Origin: Paraburkholderia rhynchosiae
Lineage (GTDB): Bacteria > Pseudomonadota > Gammaproteobacteria > Burkholderiales > Burkholderiaceae
Reading direction: 5' to 3'
Length of the DNA: 64,000 nt
NCBI RefSeq assembly: GCF_002879865.1
Contig: NZ_PNXY01000027.1
Span: forward strand, 1-64,000
Shown here: piece after piece, positions 8,702 through 18,286 of the stretch
Layout: every line of letters starts with the position of its first letter
Numbering within the stretch: the first letter of the stretch is position 1
The notes under the pieces: generated by a model
Told to the model about the DNA's origin: nothing
What the model saw: only the letters and a program-made list of their open reading frames with translations
Databases searched by the model: none
Position numbers and translations under genes: made by a program

Positions 8702-9505
8702 TTAGACCGGTATCGCGAGCATTGCGTCGACAGCCGCGGTCACCATTCGCCGTACCACCGGCACTACCCTGTCGGCCAGGTCTGGCCTGTAATCGAACGG
8801 CGCGGTTTCGTTCATGTATGTGGACTGGCACATTTCGAGCTGGATTGCATGCACACCCTCGTCCGGGCGCCCGTACTCGCGAGTGATGTACCCACCCTTG
8901 AACCTGCCATTTGCCACCCAAGTGAACGGTTGACCTGCCAGCGTCTCTTTGACGGCGTCTAGAATCCGCGAGTCACAGCTACCTCCAGAGTTCGTTCCGA
9001 TGTTCAGGTCCGGCAACTTTCCTTCGAACAGTCGCGGCAAGACGCTGGCAATCGAGTGAGCCTCCCACAAGAGGACAACACCGAACTGCGCCTTCAGGCG
9101 CTGCAATTCTTCACGCAGCTTCGTGTGGTAAGGGGTCCAGTATGTCGTCAGCCGGGAGTTCAGTTCTTCCTTGTCCGGTCCGGTCCCGGAGCGGTACAGA
9201 GGCACACCGCGGAAGGTCTCAGTCGGGCAAAGACCTGTCGTCGTCTGTCCCGGATAGAGGCTCTCGCCGCTCGCCGGCCTGTTAAGGTCGATTACATAGC
9301 GTGAATATCGAGCGCCCAGTAAGGAAGCACCCGACAATCTGGCGAATTCGTATAGCTTATCCAGGTGCCAGTCTGTGTCCGCCACTTCCGAGGCAATTTC
9401 TGCAAGCTGGCTTCGGATAGCGTCCGGTATTTCAGTACCAAGATGCGGAATTGAAATCAGCAATGGCAAAGTGCCTTGGTGAAATTGGAAATCAGGTTCA
9501 ATCAC
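8702..9505 (-). CDS. hutG: N-formylglutamate amidohydrolase (HutG-like)
   Basis: Hydrolase of 267 aa in the N-formylglutamate amidohydrolase family, which is distantly related to zinc carboxypeptidases. Visible family elements are LLISIPHLGTEIP near the N-terminus, RYVIDLNRP (residues about 69-77), a LLWEAHSI segment and the NIGTNSGGSCD motif, and an EMCQSTYMNE stretch near the end. Classical HutG converts N-formyl-L-glutamate to glutamate plus formate. It is the last gene of the minus-strand unit that starts with P5C dehydrogenase, so the actual substrate may be another N-formyl or N-acyl amino acid. No histidine catabolic genes are in the window. Confidence 0.87.
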   Translation of the reverse strand: MIEPDFQFHQGTLPLLISIPHLGTEIPDAIRSQLAEIASEVADTDWHLDKLYEFARLSGASLLGARYSRYVIDLNRPASGESLYPGQTTTGLCPTETFRGVPLYRSGTGPDKEELNSRLTTYWTPYHTKLREELQRLKAQFGVVLLWEAHSIASVLPRLFEGKLPDLNIGTNSGGSCDSRILDAVKETLAGQPFTWVANGRFKGGYITREYGRPDEGVHAIQLEMCQSTYMNETAPFDYRPDLADRVVPVVRRMVTAAVDAMLAIPV

Positions 9506-9603
9506 AGCTTTATCTCTGCTGATGTTTTCTTTCGAGGGAATGGTTGGATCCGCCGTTGTTAGAAGCGGCGACTCCAGCTAGCGGAGCACCGATTGCAGAA
9601 CCG

Positions 9604-10005
9604 TCATGACACGATTTTCGAACCGGTGTGGGCAACAACGAGCACCGTACATCCAACTCTCGAAGAACTACTGTGCCGTGAGCCGGCGGGATACGTCACC
9701 GTTTGACCGGGCAGGAAGTCCGCCCCGTCATCGTCCGTGAAAACACCGTTCATTACCATCACTAGCTCCGTGGAGTCATGCTGGTGCTCCGGCGAACTAG
9801 CGCCCGCGTCGACCCGCATCCAGTAGCTGGACCACGCACCGTTTTCGTCATCGGCGACGGGTATCCACAAGTAGCCAGGAAGAACCCGGTCGCCGATTTT
9901 CATGGGCTGCCAGTCCTGTGCATCAATTGCATACCAGCGGCGCCCGTTCGTGACCTTAAGGCCAAAGAGCGGGCGGGCTTCCTCATGATCAGCGCCGACG
10001 GTCAT
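9604..10005 (-). CDS. Small single-domain cupin protein
   Basis: A 133-aa protein with cupin motif 1 in SSPEHQHDSTELVMVMNGVF and motif 2 in LPGQTVTYPAGSRHSSSS, so the metal-binding His/His/Glu/His set appears present. GGGAGA lies about eight bases upstream of the ATG. It sits 54 bp after putA and 98 bp before the hutG-like gene in the same unit. Function is unknown; small cupins of this kind often act as metal-dependent isomerases or dioxygenases, or only bind ligand. Confidence 0.8.
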   Translation of the reverse strand: MTVGADHEEARPLFGLKVTNGRRWYAIDAQDWQPMKIGDRVLPGYLWIPVADDENGAWSSYWMRVDAGASSPEHQHDSTELVMVMNGVFTDDDGADFLPGQTVTYPAGSRHSSSSRVGCTVLVVAHTGSKIVS

Positions 10006-10059
10006 GTCAATGTTCTCCCGGGGAAATCAAACGCTGGAGATTGGACCTGGAAAAAGCAC

Positions 10060-13000
10060 TCAAAATGCATCTTCGCTCAAGACCATCAATTGCGTATTGC
10101 CCCCGGCCGCGCTCGCGTTCACGGTCGTAACCCGCTCGCGAACGACCTGCGTCCAATCATATTGCCCCGAGGTATCGGCGAAGACGGCCGCTACCTGACT
10201 TTGAGCCGCGGCCTCTCGGATGGAGTCAGCGTTCGCCTGTTTCTGTTCTGCCAGTACGACGACGGGTTTCACCCCATCGATTTCGCCGCGAATGACTCGC
10301 CCGGCATACTCCGATTCAACAATGCGGCAGCCGCCAGCGAGTGCCTTTGCCACGTCCGCGGACACCGACGACTTGAGCAAGACCACCTCATTGCCAAACG
10401 CCGAAGCCAACATCGCTTGTGCGACGATCGAACTCGCCGTTTCGCCGGTGCAGAAGACCTGACCCCGCGGCAACAGTTCTACCGTGTTCTCTTCACCGCT
10501 TAAACCAGGAAGCGTCAGCGGCTCAAGTTCATCGATAATGCTCTTCAGTTGCCGGCTCGTGATTGCGATCGTGCCGCTATCCATAGTCAAGCGTCGCTCG
10601 GATGCGAGTGCTGTCAGCGCATCCAGTTTGCGCTTCCCCGCAGTGCGCGCCTGCTGCAGAACGTCACGGCGGCTTCGCAGTTTTCCATCGTTTCCTGCAA
10701 CCGGGAACTCATAGAACTTTTCGCTTGCCAACGTCCCCGACGCAGCGAACGGGCCGCTCGCCGATGTGTACGAAGCCGGCACGCTTCGCGTGAGTGCCAA
10801 CAGCGTCAGCGGCCCTCCTGCCATGGGGCCCGTTCCACAGGCGCCGACACCGCCGTAAGGCTGCATACCGACGAACGCGCTGTGCATTGAGCGGTTGATG
10901 CAAACACTGTTGGCCTGGGTCCTGGACAACAGCTTGCCCACCGCCTCATTGATACGGGTATGCAAGCCCTGCACGCCGCACCCGAGTTTGTTCAGCCTCT
11001 CGACCAAAGCATCCATTTCGCCGGTCTTCCAGCGGACCACATGCAACACGGGTCCTGCTACCGTGAGGTCGACGTTCGACAGCGAAGCAGGATCCTTGAT
11101 GTCGACGATTGCCGGCGCAACAAAGTTGCCTTTGCCGTAACTGCCCAGGAGCTTGCCGCGAGTGACGGAGAAGCCATGACCCTTCATACGCTCCAGGTAC
11201 GTTTCCACCCGCATTTGCATGGAGCGCGTCGCAACTGGACCGACGTCGGTCGCGATATCGAGCGGGTCCCCCGTTACGCGTTCGCTAAGCATGCCTTTGA
11301 GCATGCGAAGAACTTTCTCTGCTGTCGAGTCCTGCAGGCAAAGAATTCGCAACGATGATGCTGTCTGGCCCGCTCCCTTGAACGCGGAGATCATGGCGTC
11401 CGAAATGACCTGTTCGGGGAGAGCGGAACTATCGACAATCATCGAATTGGCGCTTGCTACAGAGCCATAAAACTTCGGCGAATGCGGCGACTCCGCGAGT
11501 TGGACGGCTACCGATCGGGAGGTTTCCACCGAGCCCGAAAAGAGCACTGCCGCAACACGTCGGTCCGCCACCAACGCTCGGCCTACTGTTGTTCCGTCAC
11601 CCAGAAGCAGCTGCAATGCGCCCTCGGGGACACCGCACGCGAGGACCAGCCGAACGGTTTCATATGCAATCAGGCTGGCGCTTGATGACGGCTTTGCAAT
11701 CACCACATTACCCGTCGCGAGCGAGCAGGCAATCTGCCCGACTAGCGCCGACAGCGCAGACGAGACCGGAGACAGGCTCACGACGATTCCCAACGCGTCG
11801 GCGGACTGCAGCCTGGTGTCCGCCTTCAGCTGATACGCGTACAGGCGGCACAGGTTGACGGCGGTGCGCACCTCGTCGGCCGCATCGGCCAGAGTCGCTC
11901 CGTTCTCGAGGACGAGCAACGCTCCGAGGCGCGCAGCCTTTCGCTCGAGTTCATTCGCAATCGACTCCAGGATAGACGCACGCGCATTGACCGACGTATG
12001 TCCCCACGTCGCGTTCGCGAGCGTCGCAGCGGCGAGCGCTTCGGCCACGGTAGCCAGTTTCGATGTTGCGACTGTGCCTACCGGTTCGGACTGGTCTGCA
12101 GCGCTGTAGACGAGCTTTGTCGCGTCCGTTGCCGGCTCCTGAACGCCTGCAACGATGGACGCAGCCGCGATGCGATTCGTGCGCAGGTCGACGAGCGCCG
12201 ACTCGAACCCGGCAGAACCGCTGAAGCTAAGTGCCGCGGCATTGACTCGACCAGGCAGGACGCCAGCCGGGGCGACGATACCCGCGTGCGGTTTTCCGCC
12301 AGTGCGTGCAGCCTTGGCAATCGGGTCTTCGACGATGTCGGCGATGCTGACTGCCGGGTCGACGATCTGGTTCACGAACGACGAGTTAGCGCCGTTTTCA
12401 AGCAGCCGACGAACGAGATAGGCGAGCAGCGTCGCATGCGGACCCACCGGCGCATAAATCCGGCACGGACGTCCGAGCTTCGATGGGCCGACGACCTGGT
12501 CGTACACCGTCTCGCCCATGCCATGGAGGCACTGGAATTCATATTCCTTGTCACCCGCCAGAGTGTGCACCGCTGCGATGCTAAAGGCGTTGTGCGTGGC
12601 GAACTGCGGAAAGATGGCGTCCGGTGCGTCGAGCAGTGCCTTCGCGCAAGCAATATAGCTCACGTCAGAATGGACTTTTCGCGTGAAGACCGGGTAGCCA
12701 ACCGCGCCAACGTCCTGCGCCTGTTTGATTTCAGTGTCCCAGTACGCGCCCTTCACGAGGCGGATGTTGATTCGGCGTCCGGTCGAGCGCGCAAGCGCAA
12801 TGATCCAGTCGGCGACGGCGCGACCTCGTTTCTGATAGGCCTGAAGCGAGATTCCGATACCGTTCCAACCTCGCAAACTCGGCTCCGTGCAGAGACGCTC
12901 GAGCATCTCGAGCGTGAGCTCGAAACGCGCGGACTCTTCCTGGTCGAGGTGGAATCCGATGCCGTATTTCTTCCCGAGCTCGGCCAACTGCAGCAGACGT

Positions 13001-13824
13001 GGATAAAGCTCGACGAGGACGCGCTCTCGTTGCGCCAGCTCATATCGTGGATGCAGACCGGAAATCTTGACTGAAACTCCCGGCCCGTCAATCGGCCCTC
13101 GGCCTTTCGCGTCTTGACCGATTGCCTCGATGGCGTGCCGATAGGATTCGAAATATGCCTGAGCGTCCTCGTCTGTCAGTGCGGCTTCGCCCAGCATGTC
13201 GTACGAATAGCGGTAGCCTCCGGATTCGCGGCCTTTGGCTGCACCGATTGCCTCTTCGATGGTCTGGCCGGTCACGAACTGTTTGCCGAGCATTCGCATC
13301 GCGTATGCGACGCCTGCACGGACAACCGCTTCGCCGCCCTTACGGAGTACGTTCATTAACGCCTCCGTCAGAGCCTTCTCGTCCGGTTGCTTCAGCAGTT
13401 TTCCCGTTACAAGCAACCCCCATGCAGTGGCGTTGACGAATAGCGACGGCGACTTGCCGATATGGGCGCGCCAGTCCGCATCGACAATCTTGTCCCGAAT
13501 CAGCTGGTTGCGGGTCTCGGTATCGGGAATACGCAGCATCGCTTCGGCGAGGCACATCAGTGCAATGCCTTCGCGACTATCGAGCGAGAACTCCTGCGTC
13601 AGCAGATCCACGCCTCCCGCATCGATGCGGGCGTCTCGCACACCTTGGGCGAGCCGCGCTGCGAGTTCCTGAGCCGTCTTGAGAGTAGGCGCATCCATTC
13701 GGGCGGCCTGCATCATCGGCTGAACAGCGACCTCTTCGCTGAGATTGGACGCATCCGCAATCTTCTGACGCAAAACGCTGAGACTCGGCACAACGTTCGG
13801 CATTGCTTTGATTTCCGACAACAT
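10060..13824 (-). CDS. putA: PutA-like proline dehydrogenase with a degenerate P5C dehydrogenase domain
   Basis: About 1254 aa from the ATG at 13824; a GTG at 13896 and an ATG at 13803 are alternative starts. An N-terminal helical arm leads into a complete proline dehydrogenase barrel (about residues 150-490) with RLVKGAYWD, QFATHNAFS, CLHGMGETVYDQ, IYAPVG and LVRRLLENGANSSFVN. There is no ribbon-helix-helix DNA-binding domain, so it is not an autorepressor. The aldehyde dehydrogenase domain (about 570-1020) keeps the fold motifs but has Ser, Ser and Ala where the oxyanion Asn, general-base Glu and catalytic Cys belong (codons 11761-11763, 11461-11463, 11359-11361). A C-terminal extension like that of long PutA proteins follows. 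It probably oxidises proline to P5C with electrons to ubiquinone but cannot finish the second step. Confidence 0.9.
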   Translation of the reverse strand: MLSEIKAMPNVVPSLSVLRQKIADASNLSEEVAVQPMMQAARMDAPTLKTAQELAARLAQGVRDARIDAGGVDLLTQEFSLDSREGIALMCLAEAMLRIPDTETRNQLIRDKIVDADWRAHIGKSPSLFVNATAWGLLVTGKLLKQPDEKALTEALMNVLRKGGEAVVRAGVAYAMRMLGKQFVTGQTIEEAIGAAKGRESGGYRYSYDMLGEAALTDEDAQAYFESYRHAIEAIGQDAKGRGPIDGPGVSVKISGLHPRYELAQRERVLVELYPRLLQLAELGKKYGIGFHLDQEESARFELTLEMLERLCTEPSLRGWNGIGISLQAYQKRGRAVADWIIALARSTGRRINIRLVKGAYWDTEIKQAQDVGAVGYPVFTRKVHSDVSYIACAKALLDAPDAIFPQFATHNAFSIAAVHTLAGDKEYEFQCLHGMGETVYDQVVGPSKLGRPCRIYAPVGPHATLLAYLVRRLLENGANSSFVNQIVDPAVSIADIVEDPIAKAARTGGKPHAGIVAPAGVLPGRVNAAALSFSGSAGFESALVDLRTNRIAAASIVAGVQEPATDATKLVYSAADQSEPVGTVATSKLATVAEALAAATLANATWGHTSVNARASILESIANELERKAARLGALLVLENGATLADAADEVRTAVNLCRLYAYQLKADTRLQSADALGIVVSLSPVSSALSALVGQIACSLATGNVVIAKPSSSASLIAYETVRLVLACGVPEGALQLLLGDGTTVGRALVADRRVAAVLFSGSVETSRSVAVQLAESPHSPKFYGSVASANSMIVDSSALPEQVISDAMISAFKGAGQTASSLRILCLQDSTAEKVLRMLKGMLSERVTGDPLDIATDVGPVATRSMQMRVETYLERMKGHGFSVTRGKLLGSYGKGNFVAPAIVDIKDPASLSNVDLTVAGPVLHVVRWKTGEMDALVERLNKLGCGVQGLHTRINEAVGKLLSRTQANSVCINRSMHSAFVGMQPYGGVGACGTGPMAGGPLTLLALTRSVPASYTSASGPFAASGTLASEKFYEFPVAGNDGKLRSRRDVLQQARTAGKRKLDALTALASERRLTMDSGTIAITSRQLKSIIDELEPLTLPGLSGEENTVELLPRGQVFCTGETASSIVAQAMLASAFGNEVVLLKSSVSADVAKALAGGCRIVESEYAGRVIRGEIDGVKPVVVLAEQKQANADSIREAAAQSQVAAVFADTSGQYDWTQVVRERVTTVNASAAGGNTQLMVLSEDAF

Positions 13825-13873
13825 GTTGAGATGACCCGGTAAAGAAGGCTCAAAAAGCGGCCATAGGCCGTAG

Positions 13874-14710
13874 TTAGTTTGCGCCGGCACTTCCACGAAG
13901 CCGTTCGGTTCTACGGCGGAGCATTTCCAACGTCAGGAGTAGCAGCGTTGAGATGACAACCAGGACGGTGGCCACCGCCAGAATCGTCGGGCTCAACTGT
14001 TCTCTGATTCCCGACCACATTTGCCGTGGCGCGGTGCGCTGGTCGGTTCCGGTGAGGAACAGTGCGACAACGATTTCATCGAATGACGTCGCGAAGGCGA
14101 ACAAGGCCCCCGAAATGACACCCGGTGCGATGATGGGCAACTTGACCTGAAGGAACACGCGTACAGGAGAGGCACCCATGCTTCTGCCTGCCCGCGTCAG
14201 TGTGTCGTTAAATCCAGCCAGCGTCGCAGTAACCGTGACCACCACAAAAGGAACGCCAAGCGCGGCGTGCGCGAGCGTCAGCCCCGTCAAACTGTTGGTG
14301 AGGCCGAACGGGCTGAAGGCGAAGTAGACGCCGACTGCGGTGATGATCACCGGCACGATCATCGGCGATACCAGTACGCCCGTAATCAACGATCTCCCCT
14401 TTAGTCGCGGATGCATCAGACCCAACGACGCGGTTACACCAAGTCCTGTGGCGAGAAGCGTCGACGCCACGCCAACAATCAGTGTGTTCTTGAGCGCGAG
14501 CATCCATTCCGGGCTGTTAATGAAGTCGTGATACCAACGCAGACTCACGCCTGGAAGTGGGTACGTGAAATAAGGTTGTGAGTTGAACGAAAGCGGCATC
14601 ACAACTAGCACCGGCGAAATCAGAAACACCAGCACCAGAAGTGAGAGTCCTACATGCGCGAGCCTGCCGAGCCTGCCCCAGACCGTCACATACGCTGGAA
14701 AGTTGAACAT
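13874..14710 (-). CDS. PotC-like ABC transporter permease (polyamine/opine/amino acid type)
   Basis: Permease of 278 aa with six predicted membrane helices and the docking loop around RAGRSMGASPVRVFLQVKLP. The ATG at 14710 is preferred over an upstream GTG (14737): it follows the preceding permease stop by four bases and has GGGGTGA just upstream. It pairs with the upstream permease, binding protein and ATPase as a PotABCD-type importer. Its position between P5C dehydrogenase and putA suggests that the imported compound is a proline derivative or another amine feeding P5C. Confidence 0.9.
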   Translation of the reverse strand: MFNFPAYVTVWGRLGRLAHVGLSLLVLVFLISPVLVVMPLSFNSQPYFTYPLPGVSLRWYHDFINSPEWMLALKNTLIVGVASTLLATGLGVTASLGLMHPRLKGRSLITGVLVSPMIVPVIITAVGVYFAFSPFGLTNSLTGLTLAHAALGVPFVVVTVTATLAGFNDTLTRAGRSMGASPVRVFLQVKLPIIAPGVISGALFAFATSFDEIVVALFLTGTDQRTAPRQMWSGIREQLSPTILAVATVLVVISTLLLLTLEMLRRRTERLRGSAGAN

Positions 14711-14714
14711 GTCG

Positions 14715-15998
14715 TCACCCCAGTTTGACGCCGGCACCGCCGGTCATTCGGACAAAGATTGCATACACGAGAAGCACACCTGCGAGAAGGATCGAAGCCA
14801 GCGCACTCGCCAGTCCCCAGTTCAGCGTGTTGTTCACATGATTGGCGATGTAGTAACTTGCCAACTGGTCATCCGGACCACCGACGATGGCAGGCGTGAT
14901 GTAGTAGCCAACAGCAAGGATGAACGTAAGCATCCCCGCAGCGCCGACACCCGGTAATGTCTGCGGGAAATAGGCCTGAAAGAAGGAGCGGATCGGACCC
15001 GCGCCCAGTGACCTGGCAGCCTTCACATAAATATTCGGAACGCCCTTCATCACGCTGTAGAGCGAAAGAATCGCGTACGGAAGAAGAATGTGCGTCATGG
15101 CAATGAGCACACCATAGCGGTTGTAAATCAGGGCGAATCCCGTTTTCGTCAGCCCCAGCCGTATCAGCACGTCATTCAGGACGCCGTTCGTTTGCAACAC
15201 GACGACCCACGCAGTTGTACGCACGAGAATCGAAGTCCAGAACGGCAACAACACCATAATCATGAAGATGTTGCTGTAGCGCGCCGGAATGTTCGCCAGA
15301 AAGTAAGCGACTGGGTAGCCGAACAGCAGACACAGTGCGCTCACGGAGAGGCTCACCCACGCAGTGCGCAGAAAAACGCTGACGTAGAGGCGTTCGCTTT
15401 CGGGTTGCCGAACGACGGCACCGCTGCTATCGCGCTTGAAATCGAACGCCTTCAGGTAATAGCCGAGCGTCCAGGTCGAAGAGGCGTACTTCACCGTCGA
15501 CCAGGTACCGACATCGTCCCACCGCGAGTCGATGGCCGTCAGACGTTCGTGCCATGTGCCTGACCCACTTTCGCCCAGGCGCCGGGCGGTTTTCATGACG
15601 AGGCTTCGCATGCCGGCCTCGTCATAATTGAGCCGGGAGGCGACTCGGCTCACCCCTTCACCGCCCTTTGCTGTCAGCAGGTCTTGTCCGAACGCATTGA
15701 ATACGGGCTCGTCAGGAAGCTTGCCTGACGAGGGGTCCCATTCACGCAGCAGTTCCGCCGCGTGAGGCAATTCCTGCGAAACTGTCGGGTCGCGGAAGCT
15801 CTTCATCAGCAAGCTGCCGATGGGCACGAGAAAGGTAAGGAGAAGAAACGCAAGCAGCGGGAAAATAAGCAGCATTGCTCTGATTCGCTCCGCGCGCTCC
15901 GAACGGCGAAGCTTCGCCTTCAGGCTTTTCGAATCCGCAATTACCGCTTGTTCGGTCCCATTCACGTGGACCGCAAAGTCACTAGGCATATTCATCAT
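14715..15998 (-). CDS. PotB-like ABC transporter permease with a large periplasmic insertion
   Basis: Permease of 427 aa, well above the 280-310 aa of E. coli PotB. After a cytoplasmic N-terminus and the first helix (about residues 40-65) there is a hydrophilic segment of about 135 residues, presumably periplasmic, then the remaining helices with the docking loop KAARSLGAGPIRSFFQAYFP. Similar long permeases occur in proteobacterial PotABCD-like systems. Four bases separate its stop from the next permease start. Confidence 0.9.
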   Translation of the reverse strand: MMNMPSDFAVHVNGTEQAVIADSKSLKAKLRRSERAERIRAMLLIFPLLAFLLLTFLVPIGSLLMKSFRDPTVSQELPHAAELLREWDPSSGKLPDEPVFNAFGQDLLTAKGGEGVSRVASRLNYDEAGMRSLVMKTARRLGESGSGTWHERLTAIDSRWDDVGTWSTVKYASSTWTLGYYLKAFDFKRDSSGAVVRQPESERLYVSVFLRTAWVSLSVSALCLLFGYPVAYFLANIPARYSNIFMIMVLLPFWTSILVRTTAWVVVLQTNGVLNDVLIRLGLTKTGFALIYNRYGVLIAMTHILLPYAILSLYSVMKGVPNIYVKAARSLGAGPIRSFFQAYFPQTLPGVGAAGMLTFILAVGYYITPAIVGGPDDQLASYYIANHVNNTLNWGLASALASILLAGVLLVYAIFVRMTGGAGVKLG

Positions 15999-16048
15999 GG
16001 TTCCAGCGGCCGCTACCGCGCCCTCCTCGTTATTGCTACGCTGATCAG

Positions 16049-17113
16049 TTACTTCTGACCGAGCCAGACGGCGAATTTCTGATTCAGGTCGTCTGAGTGG
16101 TCCGCCCAGAAAGCCGTGTCAACATCAATTGCGCCCTTCTGATTGCCAGGCGCAGTCGGAAGGTAAGGAGCGACCTTTGCATCGACCATAGGGATCGATG
16201 ACTTGCGCGCGGGGCCATATGCCGTCAGCGGTGCGAGCTTTGCAAGGACGTCGGCCTGAGTGGCGTAACGGATGAAATCCTGTGCCGCCTTGAGGTTCTT
16301 CGAACCCTTTACGATGACGTAGCCCTCGATGTTCTTGACCTGGCCGTCCCAGATGAAGCCGAACGGCTTCTTGTCAGTAATCATCGCGCTATAGATCCGG
16401 CCGTTGTAGGCGCTGGTCATCGTCACCTCGCCGTCCGCGAGAAGTTGCGCCGGCTGCGCGCCCGTTTCCCACCAGACGATGGACGATTTGATCGTGTCCA
16501 GCTTCTTGAACGCGCGACTCAGTCCCGCCGGGGTATCGAGCGTCTTATAGACGTCGGCCGGGGCGACACCGTCCGCGAGAAGAGCCCATTCGAGCGCGCC
16601 TTCAGGCGACTTGCGCAGGCCGCGCTTGCCCGGGAATTTTTTCAGGTCGAAAAAATCGGCAATCTTCGCCGGCTCGTGACCTTTGAACTTGTCCTTGTTA
16701 TAGGTAATGAGCGTCGACCAGGCGATGTTGCCCACCAGACAGTCCGACAATGCTCCGGGGATGAAATCGTTCTTCGCCGGCGTACCGTCTTTTGCCGGAG
16801 CAAGGTTCGCGGGGTTCACTTTTTCCAGCAAGCCTTCGTCGCATGCCCGAATGGCATCCGCCAGTTGCATGTCCACGACGTCCCAGGTCACATTATTCGT
16901 CTGTACCTGGCTGCGCAGCTGCGCAATGCCGCCGTTGTAGGTATCGGACTTGAGCTGAACACCCGACTGCAAAGCAAACGGCCTGGCGGCTGTGGACTCC
17001 TGCGCGTCTTGCCATGCTCCGCCCCAGGAGGCGAACGTTACCTGCGCAGCGGAAGCCGTCGTGCCGACACAGCACGATGCGATAAGTACAGCTAACATTG
17101 GATTGAACTTCAT
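16049..17113 (-). CDS. PotD-like periplasmic substrate-binding protein
   Basis: A 354-aa protein with a Sec signal peptide (Lys at residue 2, hydrophobic core, cleavage probably after TASA). The mature part begins QVTFASWGGAWQDAQES, typical of the spermidine/putrescine/2-aminoethylphosphonate binding-protein family, and contains VTMTSAYNGRIYSA and AQDFIRYATQ. It captures substrate for the adjacent permeases. The ligand cannot be read from sequence; context suggests a proline-derived or other N-substituted amine. Confidence 0.9.
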   Translation of the reverse strand: MKFNPMLAVLIASCCVGTTASAAQVTFASWGGAWQDAQESTAARPFALQSGVQLKSDTYNGGIAQLRSQVQTNNVTWDVVDMQLADAIRACDEGLLEKVNPANLAPAKDGTPAKNDFIPGALSDCLVGNIAWSTLITYNKDKFKGHEPAKIADFFDLKKFPGKRGLRKSPEGALEWALLADGVAPADVYKTLDTPAGLSRAFKKLDTIKSSIVWWETGAQPAQLLADGEVTMTSAYNGRIYSAMITDKKPFGFIWDGQVKNIEGYVIVKGSKNLKAAQDFIRYATQADVLAKLAPLTAYGPARKSSIPMVDAKVAPYLPTAPGNQKGAIDVDTAFWADHSDDLNQKFAVWLGQK

Positions 17114-17175
17114 TTCAACGACTCCATCGGTTTAAGAGAGATTCAGAGAGTAAGTCAGTAGCTACTGTCCGTCAT

Positions 17176-18252
17176 TTACTGCAAGGCTCGGCAGGCGTCT
17201 GCCATCCAGCCGACATCGACCGAATCGCCGATACGCAACTGACGTGCAACGCCATCATTGGGTAGCTTCACAACGAAGTCGTTACGCCCGCATACCTGCA
17301 TGACTACCCGGAGATGGTCGCCGTAATAAATCAGGTCTTTGACACCGCCGTGGAAGACGTTGTCACAGGAGCGAGCCAATTCCCCGACTGCAATTCGTTC
17401 CGGTCTCAGCGAAACGCTCGCGCCGCCAGTAGCTGAAACGGCGGCTCCAGTGCTTGCCTTGATGCTGTGCCCGCCATCGAGCTTGACGGTGCACGATTCG
17501 CTGTCAACGGACGCCACGACACCTTTGAGTTCGTTACTTTCGCCGATGAAGCGAGCCACGAAAGCATTCTCAGGCTTCTCGTAGAGTTCCGGCGGCGACG
17601 CCAGTTGCTGGATGATTCCGTTGTTGAACACGGCGATGCGGTCCGACATGGTCATCGCCTCGCTCTGGTCGTGAGTCACATAGACCACCGTCAAGCCGCT
17701 TTGCTCGTGAATCTGCTTGATTTCGTACTGCATCTGCTCACGCAGTTGCTTGTCCAGCGCCCCCAGCGGCTCGTCCATCAGGACAAGCGCTGGTTCGAAT
17801 ACGAGCGCTCGAGCCACAGCGATACGTTGTTGCTGGCCGCCGGAAAGCTGGCCGGGCATCCGGTTGGCGAACTTTTCCATGTTCACCATGCTCAGCGCCT
17901 GCTTCACCTTCCGGGCGATTTCATCCTTCGACACTTTGCGCACCTTGAGCGGGAAGGCCAGGTTTTCAGCGACTGACTTGTGCGGGAAAAGCGCATAGCT
18001 CTGAAACACCATCCCGATGTTGCGACGCTCCGGAGGAATCCGGTTTATCGGCCTCCCCTGAAGAAGAATCTCGCCGTGAGTGGCAGTTTCGAAGCCGGCC
18101 AGCATCATCAGACAGGTCGTCTTGCCGGACCCCGACGGTCCGAGCATTGTCAGAAACTCGCCCTTTTGAATCTCGAGATTGAGGTTCTTTACGACAAGCG
18201 TTTCGCCGTCGTAGGTCTTTTGGACGTTCTTGAAAGAGACTATGGTCGACAT
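17176..18252 (-). CDS. PotA-like ABC transporter ATP-binding protein
   Basis: ATPase of 358 aa with Walker A MLGPSGSGKTT, signature LSGGQQQR, Walker B LVLMDEPLGALD and YVTHDQSEAMTMSDR, followed by a C-terminal TOBE-type beta domain (about 280-350). It energises the PotB/C-like permeases and lies 34 bp after P5C dehydrogenase, as second gene of the long minus-strand unit. Confidence 0.92.
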   Translation of the reverse strand: MSTIVSFKNVQKTYDGETLVVKNLNLEIQKGEFLTMLGPSGSGKTTCLMMLAGFETATHGEILLQGRPINRIPPERRNIGMVFQSYALFPHKSVAENLAFPLKVRKVSKDEIARKVKQALSMVNMEKFANRMPGQLSGGQQQRIAVARALVFEPALVLMDEPLGALDKQLREQMQYEIKQIHEQSGLTVVYVTHDQSEAMTMSDRIAVFNNGIIQQLASPPELYEKPENAFVARFIGESNELKGVVASVDSESCTVKLDGGHSIKASTGAAVSATGGASVSLRPERIAVGELARSCDNVFHGGVKDLIYYGDHLRVVMQVCGRNDFVVKLPNDGVARQLRIGDSVDVGWMADACRALQ

Positions 18253-18286
18253 CGAAATTTTCCTCAGAACAAGCCGTGAATCACGC

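Noticed and set aside
10060..13896. Trifunctional, autoregulatory PutA
   Set aside because: There is no ribbon-helix-helix domain at the N-terminus, even using the longest start.
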